Assembly: GCA_017460915.1 (NCBI GenBank)
Contig: JAFUAA010000057.1
Coordinates: 1 to 54,610, forward strand
Direction of reading: 5' to 3'
DNA length: 54,610 nucleotides
DNA from: Bacteroidales bacterium
Lineage (GTDB): Bacteria; Bacteroidota; Bacteroidia; Bacteroidales; F082
Under the pieces are notes generated by a model. That model searched no databases and was not told the origin of the DNA. It was given only the letters and a program-made list of their open reading frames with translations. The position numbers and the translations under genes are program-made. Position 1 is the stretch's first letter, and every line of letters starts with the position of its first letter. Of this stretch, positions 34,726-44,135 are shown in pieces.

Positions 34726-35580
34726 ATGAAAACTAAATTTACCTTTATAATCGCACTCTTTTTCATCACAGTTTCCATGATAGCCCAAAAGCCTATATTT
34801 CTGGATGACACTGTCTTCATTGGTAAAAGTGTGTACGAAATTCATTATTCAGTCAGTGTTGTGGATGATGTTGATAATGAAGAATCAAAGGTTTCTGATT
34901 TTTTGGTGCTGGAAATAGGAGAAAACCTATCAAGATGCTATAACCAAAACTTGTTTTTGTATGATTCCAGTTTTACGGCAAGTGTGAGACAAGGGAAAAA
35001 CGCCTATCCAATTGCAAGGGGTGTCCATTTTCCTGAGGAAGTGTTGAAGTGCTTTCCAGAAGCGAAATTGATAGTTAACCATAGGATGCCCCAAAAATAC
35101 ATCTATCAATATGAAGAGGAAGTCCCAAATTGGCAATGGCAAATGTGTGACGAAACGAGAGAAATACTGGGCTATACTTGCCACAAGGCGCAGTGCTACT
35201 TTCGAGGCCGTTTGTGGACGGCATGGTACAGCGAAGAGATACCTTTGCACGATGGTCCGTGGAAGTTTTGTGGGCTGCCTGGGCTCATTCTCAAGGTGGA
35301 GGATGACAAAGCACACTATTCATTCACCTGTGAGAGTGTCCAAAAAGCCAAGGGTTCTCCGATAGTTGTCTATGACAAGTATTACTACACGCAAACAACA
35401 CGGGAACAGATGTACGAAGAACTGACCACGATTTATTCGGATTGGTATGCTTATTTGCGTTTTCTTAATGGCGGACACTTGGAAGTAGGAAAACGGGATG
35501 AAAACGGCAAAGTGACCTTTATGGAAGTACCGCTCGATGTGAAAAAAACTATACCCTACAATCCCATCGAATTGGAGTAA
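34726..35580 (+). CDS. GLPGLI family protein 3
   Basis: The 284-residue protein starts at 34726 with a signal peptide (MKTKFTFIIALFFITVSMIAQ). The core reads GRLWTAWYSEEIPLHDGPWK and FCGLPGLILKVEDDKA (about residues 182-197), ending PYNPIELE. It lies 3 bases before the intact radical-SAM gene, so the two are surely co-transcribed. Role unknown; export to the envelope together with the peptide system is inferred. Confidence 0.92.
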   Translation: MKTKFTFIIALFFITVSMIAQKPIFLDDTVFIGKSVYEIHYSVSVVDDVDNEESKVSDFLVLEIGENLSRCYNQNLFLYDSSFTASVRQGKNAYPIARGVHFPEEVLKCFPEAKLIVNHRMPQKYIYQYEEEVPNWQWQMCDETREILGYTCHKAQCYFRGRLWTAWYSEEIPLHDGPWKFCGLPGLILKVEDDKAHYSFTCESVQKAKGSPIVVYDKYYYTQTTREQMYEELTTIYSDWYAYLRFLNGGHLEVGKRDENGKVTFMEVPLDVKKTIPYNPIELE

Positions 35581-35583
35581 ACC

Positions 35584-36831
35584 ATGAACGCTTATCTTAC
35601 TGCGGGGCAAATCAAGTCGGCTTTGGCCAACACGCCACAAATCACTTTCGAAGTTACGGATGCATGCAACTTGCGTTGCGAGTATTGCGCCTATGGAAAG
35701 TTGTACTCCGACTACGACAATCGAGAAGACAGGATGCTGCCTACGGAAACCGCCAAACGATTTATCGACTACATTGGCGCCCTTTGGGCTTCGCCCGACA
35801 ACCATTCTGTGAACAACAACCTTTATGTTGGCTTCTACGGCGGTGAGCCTCTACTCAATATGCCTTTCATTAAGGAGATTGTAGGCTATTTGAAAGCGGG
35901 TGGTCATGCCAAGCGCTTCGCCTACAACATGACCACCAACGCCATGTTGCTCGACCGCCACATGGATTTCCTCGTTGAACACGACTTCAGCCTGCTCATC
36001 AGCTTGGACGGCAACGCCGAAAACGATTCATACCGCGTCAAGGCCGACGGGAAGCCGTCGTTTGAGCAAGTGGTAAAGAATGTCGATATGCTGCGCGCTG
36101 CCTATCCCGATTATTTTGCCAAGAAAGTGAATTTCAACGCCGTGCTGCACAACCGCAACTCGGTGGACAGCATACGCGGCTTCATCAAGGAACGCTATGG
36201 GAAAACGCCTCGTATCGGTGACATCAACGATTCGGCTATACGTGAGGACATGAAGGAAGAGTTCAAGCGAATGTATCGCAATTCGTATGAAAGCCTCCTA
36301 CAGAACGAGAACTACGATGAAATTGAGAAGGAAATGTTCCTTTCAAGTCCTACTTACCATTCGGCCACCATCTTTCTCATGCAGAACTCACCCTTCAAGT
36401 ATGAAAACTACAACGAGTTGTTGTTCGGGAAAAACGAGGACATAGCATTCTGTCCCACGGGCACTTGCATACCGTTTTCACGCAAGGCGTTCGTCACGGT
36501 GAACGGCAAGATTCTGCCATGCGAGAGAATTGGTCATCAGTACAGTGTCGGGCAAGTTGACTCCAAGGGCGTGATGCTCGATTTCGAGGCAATAGCCGAA
36601 AAATACAACAATTACTACTCACGGCTCGAGAAGCAATGCCGCTTGTGCAAGAACCAACGCAATTGCATCCAATGCATGTTCAACCTCGATGGACTGGAGA
36701 AAGGGAAATGCGACTGCAATGGCTTCATGGACGAGAAACAATATGAGCGATACCGCCAAACGCAACTGGCGTTTTTTGCCCGCCATCCTGAAGCCTATTC
36801 GGAAATCATGAAGAATGTCATATACAAATAG
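35584..36831 (+). CDS. Radical SAM peptide maturase, GG-Bacteroidales type
   Basis: The 415-residue enzyme has Cys28, Cys32 and Cys35 in DACNLRCEYCAYG, the CX3CX2C [4Fe-4S]/SAM site, followed by GFYGGEPLLN and the strand LLISLDGN. The C-terminal SPASM-like region has many Cys (CPTGTC, LPCERIG, CRLCKNQRNCIQCMF, KCDCNG) for auxiliary clusters. It should install a radical-based modification on the precursor core, possibly at Cys (inference). It matches TIGR04148-type maturases from memory. It follows GLPGLI 3 directly. Confidence 0.92.
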   Translation: MNAYLTAGQIKSALANTPQITFEVTDACNLRCEYCAYGKLYSDYDNREDRMLPTETAKRFIDYIGALWASPDNHSVNNNLYVGFYGGEPLLNMPFIKEIVGYLKAGGHAKRFAYNMTTNAMLLDRHMDFLVEHDFSLLISLDGNAENDSYRVKADGKPSFEQVVKNVDMLRAAYPDYFAKKVNFNAVLHNRNSVDSIRGFIKERYGKTPRIGDINDSAIREDMKEEFKRMYRNSYESLLQNENYDEIEKEMFLSSPTYHSATIFLMQNSPFKYENYNELLFGKNEDIAFCPTGTCIPFSRKAFVTVNGKILPCERIGHQYSVGQVDSKGVMLDFEAIAEKYNNYYSRLEKQCRLCKNQRNCIQCMFNLDGLEKGKCDCNGFMDEKQYERYRQTQLAFFARHPEAYSEIMKNVIYK

Positions 36832-36834
36832 ACA

Positions 36835-38067
36835 ATGGAAATGAAAGATGGTTGGTTGTCTTTACCCAAAACGGTTTATATTTCGTTTGAGGAGCCGGAT
36901 TCGGTTTTGCTTTATCATACCGAAAAAAGCTGTCATGCATACAGCCGGTTACCCAAAAACGTAAAACTTATGGAGGATGTTTACAATCCGAAGAACTTGG
37001 GCGTCGTGAACCTGAACGAATATTTGCCAGATGGTGATATTGAGGCTTTCTTGGATCGTTTACTTGAATCCGGCATGTGCAAACTAAAGGAACAAACAAA
37101 AGACGCCCCCAAACCTATCAGCTTTCTACCCATCCTGAATCTGCAGAACGACGTGGAAAGGCTGCAAGAAATCGGGGAAGACCACATGATTGGCGATAAC
37201 ATCAGTACGTACCTCACCCGCACGGTGATACACCTCAACAGCAAATGCGGCAAGCATTGCCCGCACTGCGGCCTATTTCACAAGCAGACGCTTTGCTGCA
37301 CCGCCACTGAGCCGCCACAGGTCATGCCAGTGGAGCGGCTAAAAGAGTTGGTCGGACAATTGGCCACTACCTCAGTGCAGGTAATCGACTTGGTGGGCGG
37401 CGACTTGCGTACCTATCCGCATTTGAGCCAACTCCATGCCTTGGTGGAGCAATATCCCCAATTCAGTTGGCACCTGTGGCAGCACATCATCAATGGAAAA
37501 GGCTTGTCGTTGGATCATGTTAAAACGGAGGTCATATTGACCGCTCCATTCGAAAAAACGATGTTGCCGGAGACTTTTCAACACGATTCGAATGTCTGGT
37601 TTCATCTGTTGGTTGAAAGCGAGATGCAGGTTGAGCAAGCAGAACAACTGATTGCCGGAATTGAGGCGGAGCGTTGTGAGTGGGTCCCGGTTTTCAACGG
37701 TGAGAACCTGAAGTTCTTCGAGGACAACGTCTTTCTTAATGAGGACGACATCATGTCGGGTCCGGTTAGTATGCGGGAGATTTTCTGCCACCAGAAACTG
37801 AACACGAACTATTTCGGGAAGCTGCATTTCTTCGCCGACGGGGAAGTGAAAGCCGACGTGAACAAGGAAGCCGTCGGACGCTTTCCTGAAAAGAATGTCC
37901 TTGAATTGGTTTACGAGGAACTGACTCGCAACACGGCATGGAGACGCATCAGGGAAGGGGCGCGGTGTTCGGGGTGCCGTTTCCGTTATCTGTGTCCCTC
38001 GTCGGGTAATTATGAAACCGTAATCGGCAAAGAGAGTCTTTGCCATGTACAACCTATGCGTGAATGA
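36835..38067 (+). CDS. Second rSAM/SPASM-like protein of the GG-Bacteroidales system ('pseudo-rSAM' type)
   Basis: The 410-residue protein resembles the family named pseudo-rSAM in these systems (TIGR04150, from memory). Here a CX3CX2C motif is present (Cys138, Cys142, Cys145 in NSKCGKHCPHCG), followed by another Cys pair (LCCT) and VIDLVGGDLRTYP. The C-terminus has SPASM-like cysteines (CSGCRFRYLCPSSGN...LCHVQ). The N-terminal 130 residues could be a leader-recognition domain. It may be an active second maturase or a partner. Its stop overlaps the exporter start by 4 bases. Confidence 0.82.
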   Translation: MEMKDGWLSLPKTVYISFEEPDSVLLYHTEKSCHAYSRLPKNVKLMEDVYNPKNLGVVNLNEYLPDGDIEAFLDRLLESGMCKLKEQTKDAPKPISFLPILNLQNDVERLQEIGEDHMIGDNISTYLTRTVIHLNSKCGKHCPHCGLFHKQTLCCTATEPPQVMPVERLKELVGQLATTSVQVIDLVGGDLRTYPHLSQLHALVEQYPQFSWHLWQHIINGKGLSLDHVKTEVILTAPFEKTMLPETFQHDSNVWFHLLVESEMQVEQAEQLIAGIEAERCEWVPVFNGENLKFFEDNVFLNEDDIMSGPVSMREIFCHQKLNTNYFGKLHFFADGEVKADVNKEAVGRFPEKNVLELVYEELTRNTAWRRIREGARCSGCRFRYLCPSSGNYETVIGKESLCHVQPMRE

Positions 38068-40271
38068 TGAGCAAACGTTTTCCACATATCCGTCAACATG
38101 ATGCCATGGACTGCGGACCAGCCTGCCTTTGTATGATTTCCAAATACTATGGCAAATCATATTCCTTGGAACGGCTGCGAGGCAAGAGCCATATCACTAA
38201 TCAAGGAGTTAGTTTGGCTGGCATCGCCCATGCTGCGGAGAGCATAGGTTTCGAGACGGAATCGGGCACCATTTCTTTCGCAGACCTGATGGACACGGAG
38301 AAACTGCCTTGTATAGCCCATTGGAATCAAAACCATTTTGTAGTGGTGTATGGCTTTAGTTGTGGGAAGAATGGCACGATTGTCAAGGTGGCAGATCCAG
38401 GTGTGGGATTGGTCAGTTATACAAAAGATGAGTTTTGTGCGCATTGGCTCAGTGTGTTCGATGACACTAAACCACCTCAGGGCATTGTAATGGTTTTGGA
38501 ACCCACATCAGCTTTTTTTGAACATGAAGATGGTAAAACAGCCCAACGAAAACGTTTTGCCCTCATCAGTCAGCATGTCATGCGTTATAAGGGTGCATTC
38601 TTCCAATTGGCATTTGGATTGCTTGCGGGAAGCTTGTTGCAATTGCTGTTCCCATTCCTCACCCAAGCCATTGTCGATAAGGGCATCCGTTTCAGGGACT
38701 TGAACTTGATATGGCTCATCCTCTTGGGCCAGATGATGCTGATTTTAAGCCGCACGGCCATCGACTTCGTCAGACGCAAGGTGTTGCTTCATTTGAGCAC
38801 ACGGATCAACATCTCATTGATTTCCGATTTCATCTGCAAGTTGATGAATCTTTCCATGCAGTTCTATGATTCCCGTACCACGGGTGACCTGCTGCAACGC
38901 ATCGACGACCATAGGCGCGTGGAGAGCTTTCTTACCGCACAGTCGCTAAATGTCTTGTTTTCAGTTTTTTCGATTATTGTTTTTAGTGTCGTTTTGGCGA
39001 TTTACAGCATTCCCGTTTTTCTTGTGTTTGTGACGGGTAGCGTTTTGTATGCCGTATGGGCCAGTGTTTTCCTCAAAAAGCGTCGTATCCTTGATTACAA
39101 ATTGTTTGACCGTTATGGTGTCAACCAGGATGTGATTTATCAACTGCTGACGGGGTTGCCCGAAATCAAGCTGCAAGGCTGCGAACAACGAAAACGCTGG
39201 GAGTGGGAAGATGTGCAAGCAGACCTTTTTAAGGTTAATCTGGAATCACTCAACCTGCAACAAAACCAAGAGGCGGGCAGCATCCTGATTAACGAACTGA
39301 AAAATGTATTCATTACCGTTTTGGCTGCAACCAACGTGGTAAACGGCAATTTGAGCCTTGGCATGATGCTCTCCATACAATACATCATCGGACAACTGAA
39401 CAGCCCTATCGACCAGATTGTAGGGTTCATCTACCGTTGGCAGGATGTAAGCATCAGCCTGGAACGTATCAATGAAATCCATGAGGTGGAAAACGAAAAC
39501 GCCCATCGAGATATATGCGCCATGCCACGGCAACGCGACATTGTGATTGAGCACATGTGCTTCAAGTATGACGGCAACGCGAAAAACAACACGCTCGACG
39601 ATATCATCCTGACTTTGCGCCAAGGTAAAACCACGGCCATCGTGGGGACAAGCGGGAGCGGAAAAACAACGCTGGTGAAGCTGCTCTTGGGTTATTATCC
39701 GGCCTTGTCTGGGCAAATCATGCTGGGAGACAAGGACTTGAAAAATGTCGACTTGCAATGGTGGAGGTCAAAATGTGGAGCTGTAATGCAAGACGGTTTC
39801 ATTTTTTCAGATACTATAGAGAACAACATCGCTGTTTCAAGTGATATACCGGATAAAAAGAGACTGGAATATGCCATAGAAATGGTCAACCTGAAGGATT
39901 ATATTCAATCTCTTCCAATGGGGTTGTCAACTAAAATCGGGCATAATGGACAAGGATTGAGCCAAGGTCAGAAACAGCGTGTTCTGTTGGCAAGAGTAAT
40001 CTATAAAAACCCTGATTTTGTCTTTCTTGATGAAGCCACCAATGCTTTAGATGCAGAGAACGAACGTACGATTGTAAATAATCTGCGGGAGTTCTATGGC
40101 GATAAAACCGTGGTTGTGGTGGCTCATAGGCTTAGTACAGTGCGCCACGCGGACTGTATTGTGGTGTTGCATGAAGGCAAGATCGTGGAAAGCGGCACGC
40201 ACGACGAGTTGACAGCCTTGCGGGGGCGATACTACACTTTGGTAAAAGATCAATTGGAATTAGGGAAGTAA
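38064..40271 (+). CDS. C39 peptidase-containing ABC exporter
   Basis: The 735-residue protein has three parts. The C39 peptidase has Cys17 in MDCGPACLCM, His91 in NHFVVVYG and Asp111 in VADPGVG. The membrane domain has about six helices (160-440). The ABC ATPase has Walker A GTSGSGKTT (about 528-536), signature LSQGQKQR (about 632) and Walker B FVFLDEATNALD (about 652-663). It cleaves double-Gly leaders and exports the core, fitting the KGG ends of both precursors. Its start overlaps the upstream stop. Confidence 0.95.
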   Translation: MMSKRFPHIRQHDAMDCGPACLCMISKYYGKSYSLERLRGKSHITNQGVSLAGIAHAAESIGFETESGTISFADLMDTEKLPCIAHWNQNHFVVVYGFSCGKNGTIVKVADPGVGLVSYTKDEFCAHWLSVFDDTKPPQGIVMVLEPTSAFFEHEDGKTAQRKRFALISQHVMRYKGAFFQLAFGLLAGSLLQLLFPFLTQAIVDKGIRFRDLNLIWLILLGQMMLILSRTAIDFVRRKVLLHLSTRINISLISDFICKLMNLSMQFYDSRTTGDLLQRIDDHRRVESFLTAQSLNVLFSVFSIIVFSVVLAIYSIPVFLVFVTGSVLYAVWASVFLKKRRILDYKLFDRYGVNQDVIYQLLTGLPEIKLQGCEQRKRWEWEDVQADLFKVNLESLNLQQNQEAGSILINELKNVFITVLAATNVVNGNLSLGMMLSIQYIIGQLNSPIDQIVGFIYRWQDVSISLERINEIHEVENENAHRDICAMPRQRDIVIEHMCFKYDGNAKNNTLDDIILTLRQGKTTAIVGTSGSGKTTLVKLLLGYYPALSGQIMLGDKDLKNVDLQWWRSKCGAVMQDGFIFSDTIENNIAVSSDIPDKKRLEYAIEMVNLKDYIQSLPMGLSTKIGHNGQGLSQGQKQRVLLARVIYKNPDFVFLDEATNALDAENERTIVNNLREFYGDKTVVVVAHRLSTVRHADCIVVLHEGKIVESGTHDELTALRGRYYTLVKDQLELGK

Positions 40272-40273
40272 CT

Positions 40274-40762
40274 ATGGACTGGAAAGAATCTGATATGCGG
40301 AAGAGTCCCAAAGTGAGGGAAATTGTAGGCCAAATGCCGCCTATGCTGGCTCGTTATGGCATTGCGGTAATCGTAGGAAGCCTGCTGATGACCTGCCTTG
40401 TTTTTGCTGTGATGCCCTATCGTCCCCAACTTCCCGTCGTGGCCAAACAAACACTCTGCTCCGATTCCTCGCAAGTCGTGTCTGCGGTTGTCCCAAGCGA
40501 GTTGTACAACACTTTTCCAAAGGCTTTTTCCGAGGTCGGAATCAATCGGCAAAAAGACGGGTTGCAGCTTCTTCGTGCCACGGAAATCGGGAACGATGAA
40601 GATGGTAATCCTGTCACCCTCATTGAATTGGAAGGAAAAAACAACAACCTGAACCTCGATTCAACCATCACGATCTTCCACTTGGGGAAAGTGCCACTGC
40701 TCTCGTGGATGTTGGGAAGATACTATTTTGGAGTATTTGACAAAAACCATAATAATCAATAG
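40274..40762 (+). CDS. Short HlyD-like membrane protein, possible reduced export adaptor
   Basis: The 162 residues begin like the N-terminus of Bacteroidetes HlyD adaptors (SPKVREIVGQMPPMLARYGI), with one membrane helix at about 28-48 and a periplasmic tail of about 110 residues. Normal HlyD adaptors run above 400 aa, with a coiled-coil hairpin and lipoyl halves, which are missing. It starts 2 bases after the exporter stop. It may be a reduced adaptor or an unrelated accessory protein. Confidence 0.5.
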   Translation: MDWKESDMRKSPKVREIVGQMPPMLARYGIAVIVGSLLMTCLVFAVMPYRPQLPVVAKQTLCSDSSQVVSAVVPSELYNTFPKAFSEVGINRQKDGLQLLRATEIGNDEDGNPVTLIELEGKNNNLNLDSTITIFHLGKVPLLSWMLGRYYFGVFDKNHNNQ

Positions 40763-40771
40763 CTTTGTGCC

Positions 40772-43450
40772 ATGAGAAAACCATTTGCCTTTGTTATCTT
40801 GTTTGCGCTTTTCACTTGTGAGGCGCTGTCGCAAACCATCCTTACGGGCCATGTGCTCAACGAGAAGAAAGAGCCTGTTTTCAATGCCTCGGTGGTGCTG
40901 ATGCGTGTGACCGACAGCTTGCCATTGAGCTACACTTTCACCGACGACAAGGGGCATTACAAACTCATCACTGAAAACAAAGAGGAGAAATGGCTCCTCA
41001 CTGTATATGGCTTCAACATCGGGCGGCAATCAAAAATAATCGAGAATAAATCTCAAGTCGTTGATTTTAATGTGGCTGAACAAGCAATTCAGATTCGCGA
41101 GGTGAGCGTGAAGTCCGAAAAGATTTGGGGCGGCAACGACACGGTGAACTATGTGGTGGATGCTTTCCGCGACACCACCGACATCGTCATCGCCGATGTG
41201 CTGAAGAAGATGCCTGGAATCGAGGTGAAGGACGACGGCAAAGTGGAATACAAGGGCAAGCCCATCTCGAAGTTCTACATCGAGAACATGGACATGCTGC
41301 AAGGCCGCTACAACCTCGCCACCAACAGCATCGCCGCCTCCGATGTGGCCTCGGTGCAGGTGATGGAGAACCACCAAGAGGTGAGGGCGCTGCAAAACAT
41401 CCAGTTTTCGGACAATGTGGCCCTCAACATCAAGTTGAAGGAAAACGCCAAAGGCACCTTCGCCTTGATGGCCGACCTTGGCGCGGGCTGGGCCGACAGT
41501 CTGCAATACGAAGGCGGTCTCACGGGGATGTACTTCGCGAAACGGAACCAGTTTCTCGGCACCTTGAAAGCCAACAATTCAGGCATTAACCTTGTTGACA
41601 ACGAGAATGTCACGGTCTATCCGATGGCCTCGATGGTCAAGCCGAGTGCGCCAAGCATCTCCAGTTCGCGCTATGCGCTGAACCGCTCGCAAGGCGTCAC
41701 CCTCAACAGCCTCCACAAACTGAAAAACGAGGCCGAACTGTCGTACAACCTGCTCTTTGGCGGCGACCGCAACCGCAGGTCGAGCGAGTCGCGCACGCTC
41801 TATCTCCTTCCCAACGACACGCTCAACCTCGTCGAGCGGATGCAGTCGATGGAAACAGCTAAAATGCTCGAAGGCAGCATCAATTACAACCTGAACAAGG
41901 ACTTGGACTATTTGAAAATCAGCCTCACCGCTTCGGGACACCGCAACTGGGGCGAGGGCTTGGTGGACAACGGCGAACTGATTCGTCCGGAGGAAGACTA
42001 CCCATCGCTGTGCGCCAAGGCCAATATCCACTGGATTCGCAAGAGCCGCCGCGACCCCGAAAGCGGCGTGGAAATCAATTCCACCACGAGTTACGGCACC
42101 TTGCCCTACGGCATGCAAGTCGAGCCAGGCTGTTTTCCCGAAGTCCTCAACAGTGGCGAAGATTATGCGCTGACGATGCAAAACATCGGTTTTCAATCCT
42201 TTAAGAGCGAGAATTCCCTTCGTTTCCTCACCAGCATGGTTTGGAAACGGTTGCGCATCATGCCGTATTTCAATTTCAACGTGGAAGAGCAGTCGCTTAA
42301 TTCAGACGCGCTTTGCGTCATTGCGAGCGAAGCGAAGCAATCCAGACAAGAAACTTCAAGTCTGGAATGCTTCGTCGTGTCTCCTCGCAATGACGGAAAC
42401 CTATTCAGTAATGACATCCGTTGGCACAAATACCAGCCCGCCGCAGGTGCCTGGTTCACTTACGACCGCCGTCGCGTGAGCGTAACGCTCGTTGTGCCCG
42501 TACAGTTGCGTTACCTGCAATTGGACGACCGCATCGAGACCGCTTCCGACAAGCAATTCAAGGTGTTGTCCCAGCCTTCGCTCTCGTTCCGTTATGATTT
42601 CAGCCACAAATGGAAAGTGAGCACCAAAATTGCCACCTACAACAACACCCCGAGTTTGCGAACGCTGTATTCGGGTTACATCTTACAGAATTACAGAACC
42701 TTGTCACGCTACGATTGCCCTTTGGCCGACACTTATGGGACCAACGGATCGCTGACTTTTTCGTACAAGAACGTGATGAAATATGCGTTTGGCGATTTTT
42801 CGGTGAACTACAACCGCTACCGCAACGAAGTGATGTATGCGCAAAGTTTTGAAGGCAACACCATGGTTATCAATGCCGTGGAGCAGCAGAGTTGGGGCGA
42901 TTACCTGTCCGTTTCGCTATATGCGGGTAAGGGCTTCAGTTGGAAGCGGTTGAACATCAATGCGAAATGTTCGTACGGATTGGGTCGCTCGCCACATTTG
43001 GTCCAAAACCAAGTGGCCACCTATTACAACCAAGCCTGGAACGTCAATCTGACCGCTTCTATCGCAATCACAGATTACATCTACTTCAACAATAAAGGCA
43101 GTTTTAGTCGGATGACTTCTTCTTTGGATGGTTTTAATGCCGATAGTCAGCCAATTGTGAGTATCATTGACAATGCCAATTTGAGTGTCGTGTTGCCTTT
43201 TGGTTTGTCCGTCACGCCCTCGGTGGAGTTCTATCACACCCGTTCCGAAGGTCGAACAGACAATTTTGTGCTTTTGGATTGCAGCCTCGGTTATACTTTC
43301 CGCAAGGTCAAGTTCACTTTGGATGTGAACAACATTCTTGACACAGATAGTTTTGTTTATTCCTATTATTCAGGAATTTACGGACATTATTCGGCTTATT
43401 CGATTCGGCCAAGGAGTGTGATGCTAGGGGTGCGGTTGAAGGTGATTTAA
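40772..43450 (+). CDS. Outer-membrane beta-barrel protein (TonB-receptor-like), with in-frame repeat insertion
   Basis: The 892-residue protein has a signal peptide ending CEALSQ and a carboxypeptidase-regulatory-like domain (LTGHVLNEKKEPVFNASVVL). A plug-like part follows (VADVLKKMPGIEVKDDGKVEYKG), then a long barrel ending SIRPRSVMLGVRLKVI. This is the outer-membrane beta-barrel family related to TonB-dependent receptors. It starts 9 bases after the HlyD-like gene, so it could be the outer-membrane exit or receptor for the peptide. A palindromic repeat at 42315-42395 adds about 30 foreign residues in frame. Confidence 0.88.
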   Translation: MRKPFAFVILFALFTCEALSQTILTGHVLNEKKEPVFNASVVLMRVTDSLPLSYTFTDDKGHYKLITENKEEKWLLTVYGFNIGRQSKIIENKSQVVDFNVAEQAIQIREVSVKSEKIWGGNDTVNYVVDAFRDTTDIVIADVLKKMPGIEVKDDGKVEYKGKPISKFYIENMDMLQGRYNLATNSIAASDVASVQVMENHQEVRALQNIQFSDNVALNIKLKENAKGTFALMADLGAGWADSLQYEGGLTGMYFAKRNQFLGTLKANNSGINLVDNENVTVYPMASMVKPSAPSISSSRYALNRSQGVTLNSLHKLKNEAELSYNLLFGGDRNRRSSESRTLYLLPNDTLNLVERMQSMETAKMLEGSINYNLNKDLDYLKISLTASGHRNWGEGLVDNGELIRPEEDYPSLCAKANIHWIRKSRRDPESGVEINSTTSYGTLPYGMQVEPGCFPEVLNSGEDYALTMQNIGFQSFKSENSLRFLTSMVWKRLRIMPYFNFNVEEQSLNSDALCVIASEAKQSRQETSSLECFVVSPRNDGNLFSNDIRWHKYQPAAGAWFTYDRRRVSVTLVVPVQLRYLQLDDRIETASDKQFKVLSQPSLSFRYDFSHKWKVSTKIATYNNTPSLRTLYSGYILQNYRTLSRYDCPLADTYGTNGSLTFSYKNVMKYAFGDFSVNYNRYRNEVMYAQSFEGNTMVINAVEQQSWGDYLSVSLYAGKGFSWKRLNINAKCSYGLGRSPHLVQNQVATYYNQAWNVNLTASIAITDYIYFNNKGSFSRMTSSLDGFNADSQPIVSIIDNANLSVVLPFGLSVTPSVEFYHTRSEGRTDNFVLLDCSLGYTFRKVKFTLDVNNILDTDSFVYSYYSGIYGHYSAYSIRPRSVMLGVRLKVI
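42315..42395. repeat. CGTCATTGCGAGCGAAGC palindromic repeat inside the barrel gene
   Basis: GCGTCATTGCGAG on the left pairs with CTCGCAATGACG on the right, with inner arms TCCAGACAAG and CAAGTCTGGA. In frame it encodes CVIASEAKQSRQ and ECFVVSPRNDG without a stop. The same element fills the cstA-prfB gap. Confidence 0.88.
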
Positions 43451-43514
43451 AAGAAATTCTCTATTTTATTCAAGAAAAGTAGTGTTTTTGCAGCGTTTCT
43501 TGAACAAAATCAAA

Positions 43515-44135
43515 ATGACCTATCTGCAATTTCGCGAACAATGGCATCGGGTGGGCTGCTTCAACATCTATCAAGTGAGGGCAGATTGCCCCCATTTCGA
43601 CCGTGGCAACTTCGGCCATTGGGTTAAAAAGGGCTATTTGGTGCGCTTGCTGCAGGATTGGTATGCTTTTGCCGATTTGCTGCAAGTGGCTGAGTTCTCG
43701 CGCTATATCGCACAAAGGATTTACGCCCCTTCCTATATCAGCCTGCATTCGGCTTTGGCCTATTATGGCATCATCCCCGAAGCGGTGACGAGAATCACTT
43801 GTGTAAGTACCAACAGAACTGCACATTACGAGAATGCCTTTGGCGAGTTCAGTTACCAGACCGTCAAGCCGGATTTGTTTTTCAGTTACGAGCCAAGAGC
43901 CTTGCCACAGGGCTACACCTATCATTTGGCCTTGCCCGAAAAGGCCCTGCTCGACTTGCTTTACCTTTATCCGCAATACGACACCGAAAACGAAATGCTG
44001 GAACTGCGCCTTGACGACTATTGGATGCACGAGGAACTGAATGTCAACCGATTGCGTGTTTTTTCAGAAAGGGCAAACAGCAAAGCCTTGCAGATTAGAA
44101 TCGAAATAATGCTAGAAACCTACCGCCATGATTGA
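43515..44135 (+). CDS. AbiEi-like antitoxin (type IV toxin-antitoxin)
   Basis: The 206-residue start at 43515 (MTYLQFREQW) is preferred over the ATG at 43482, which gives a tail without homology. It shows an N-terminal winged-helix part (WVKKGYLVRLLQDWYAFADLL), then APSYISLHSALAYYGIIPEAV and ALPEKALLDLLYL, typical of AbiEi transcriptional antitoxins. It overlaps the AbiEii-like gene by 8 bases. AbiEi neutralises AbiEii and represses its own operon; here the partner is broken. Confidence 0.82.
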   Translation: MTYLQFREQWHRVGCFNIYQVRADCPHFDRGNFGHWVKKGYLVRLLQDWYAFADLLQVAEFSRYIAQRIYAPSYISLHSALAYYGIIPEAVTRITCVSTNRTAHYENAFGEFSYQTVKPDLFFSYEPRALPQGYTYHLALPEKALLDLLYLYPQYDTENEMLELRLDDYWMHEELNVNRLRVFSERANSKALQIRIEIMLETYRHD

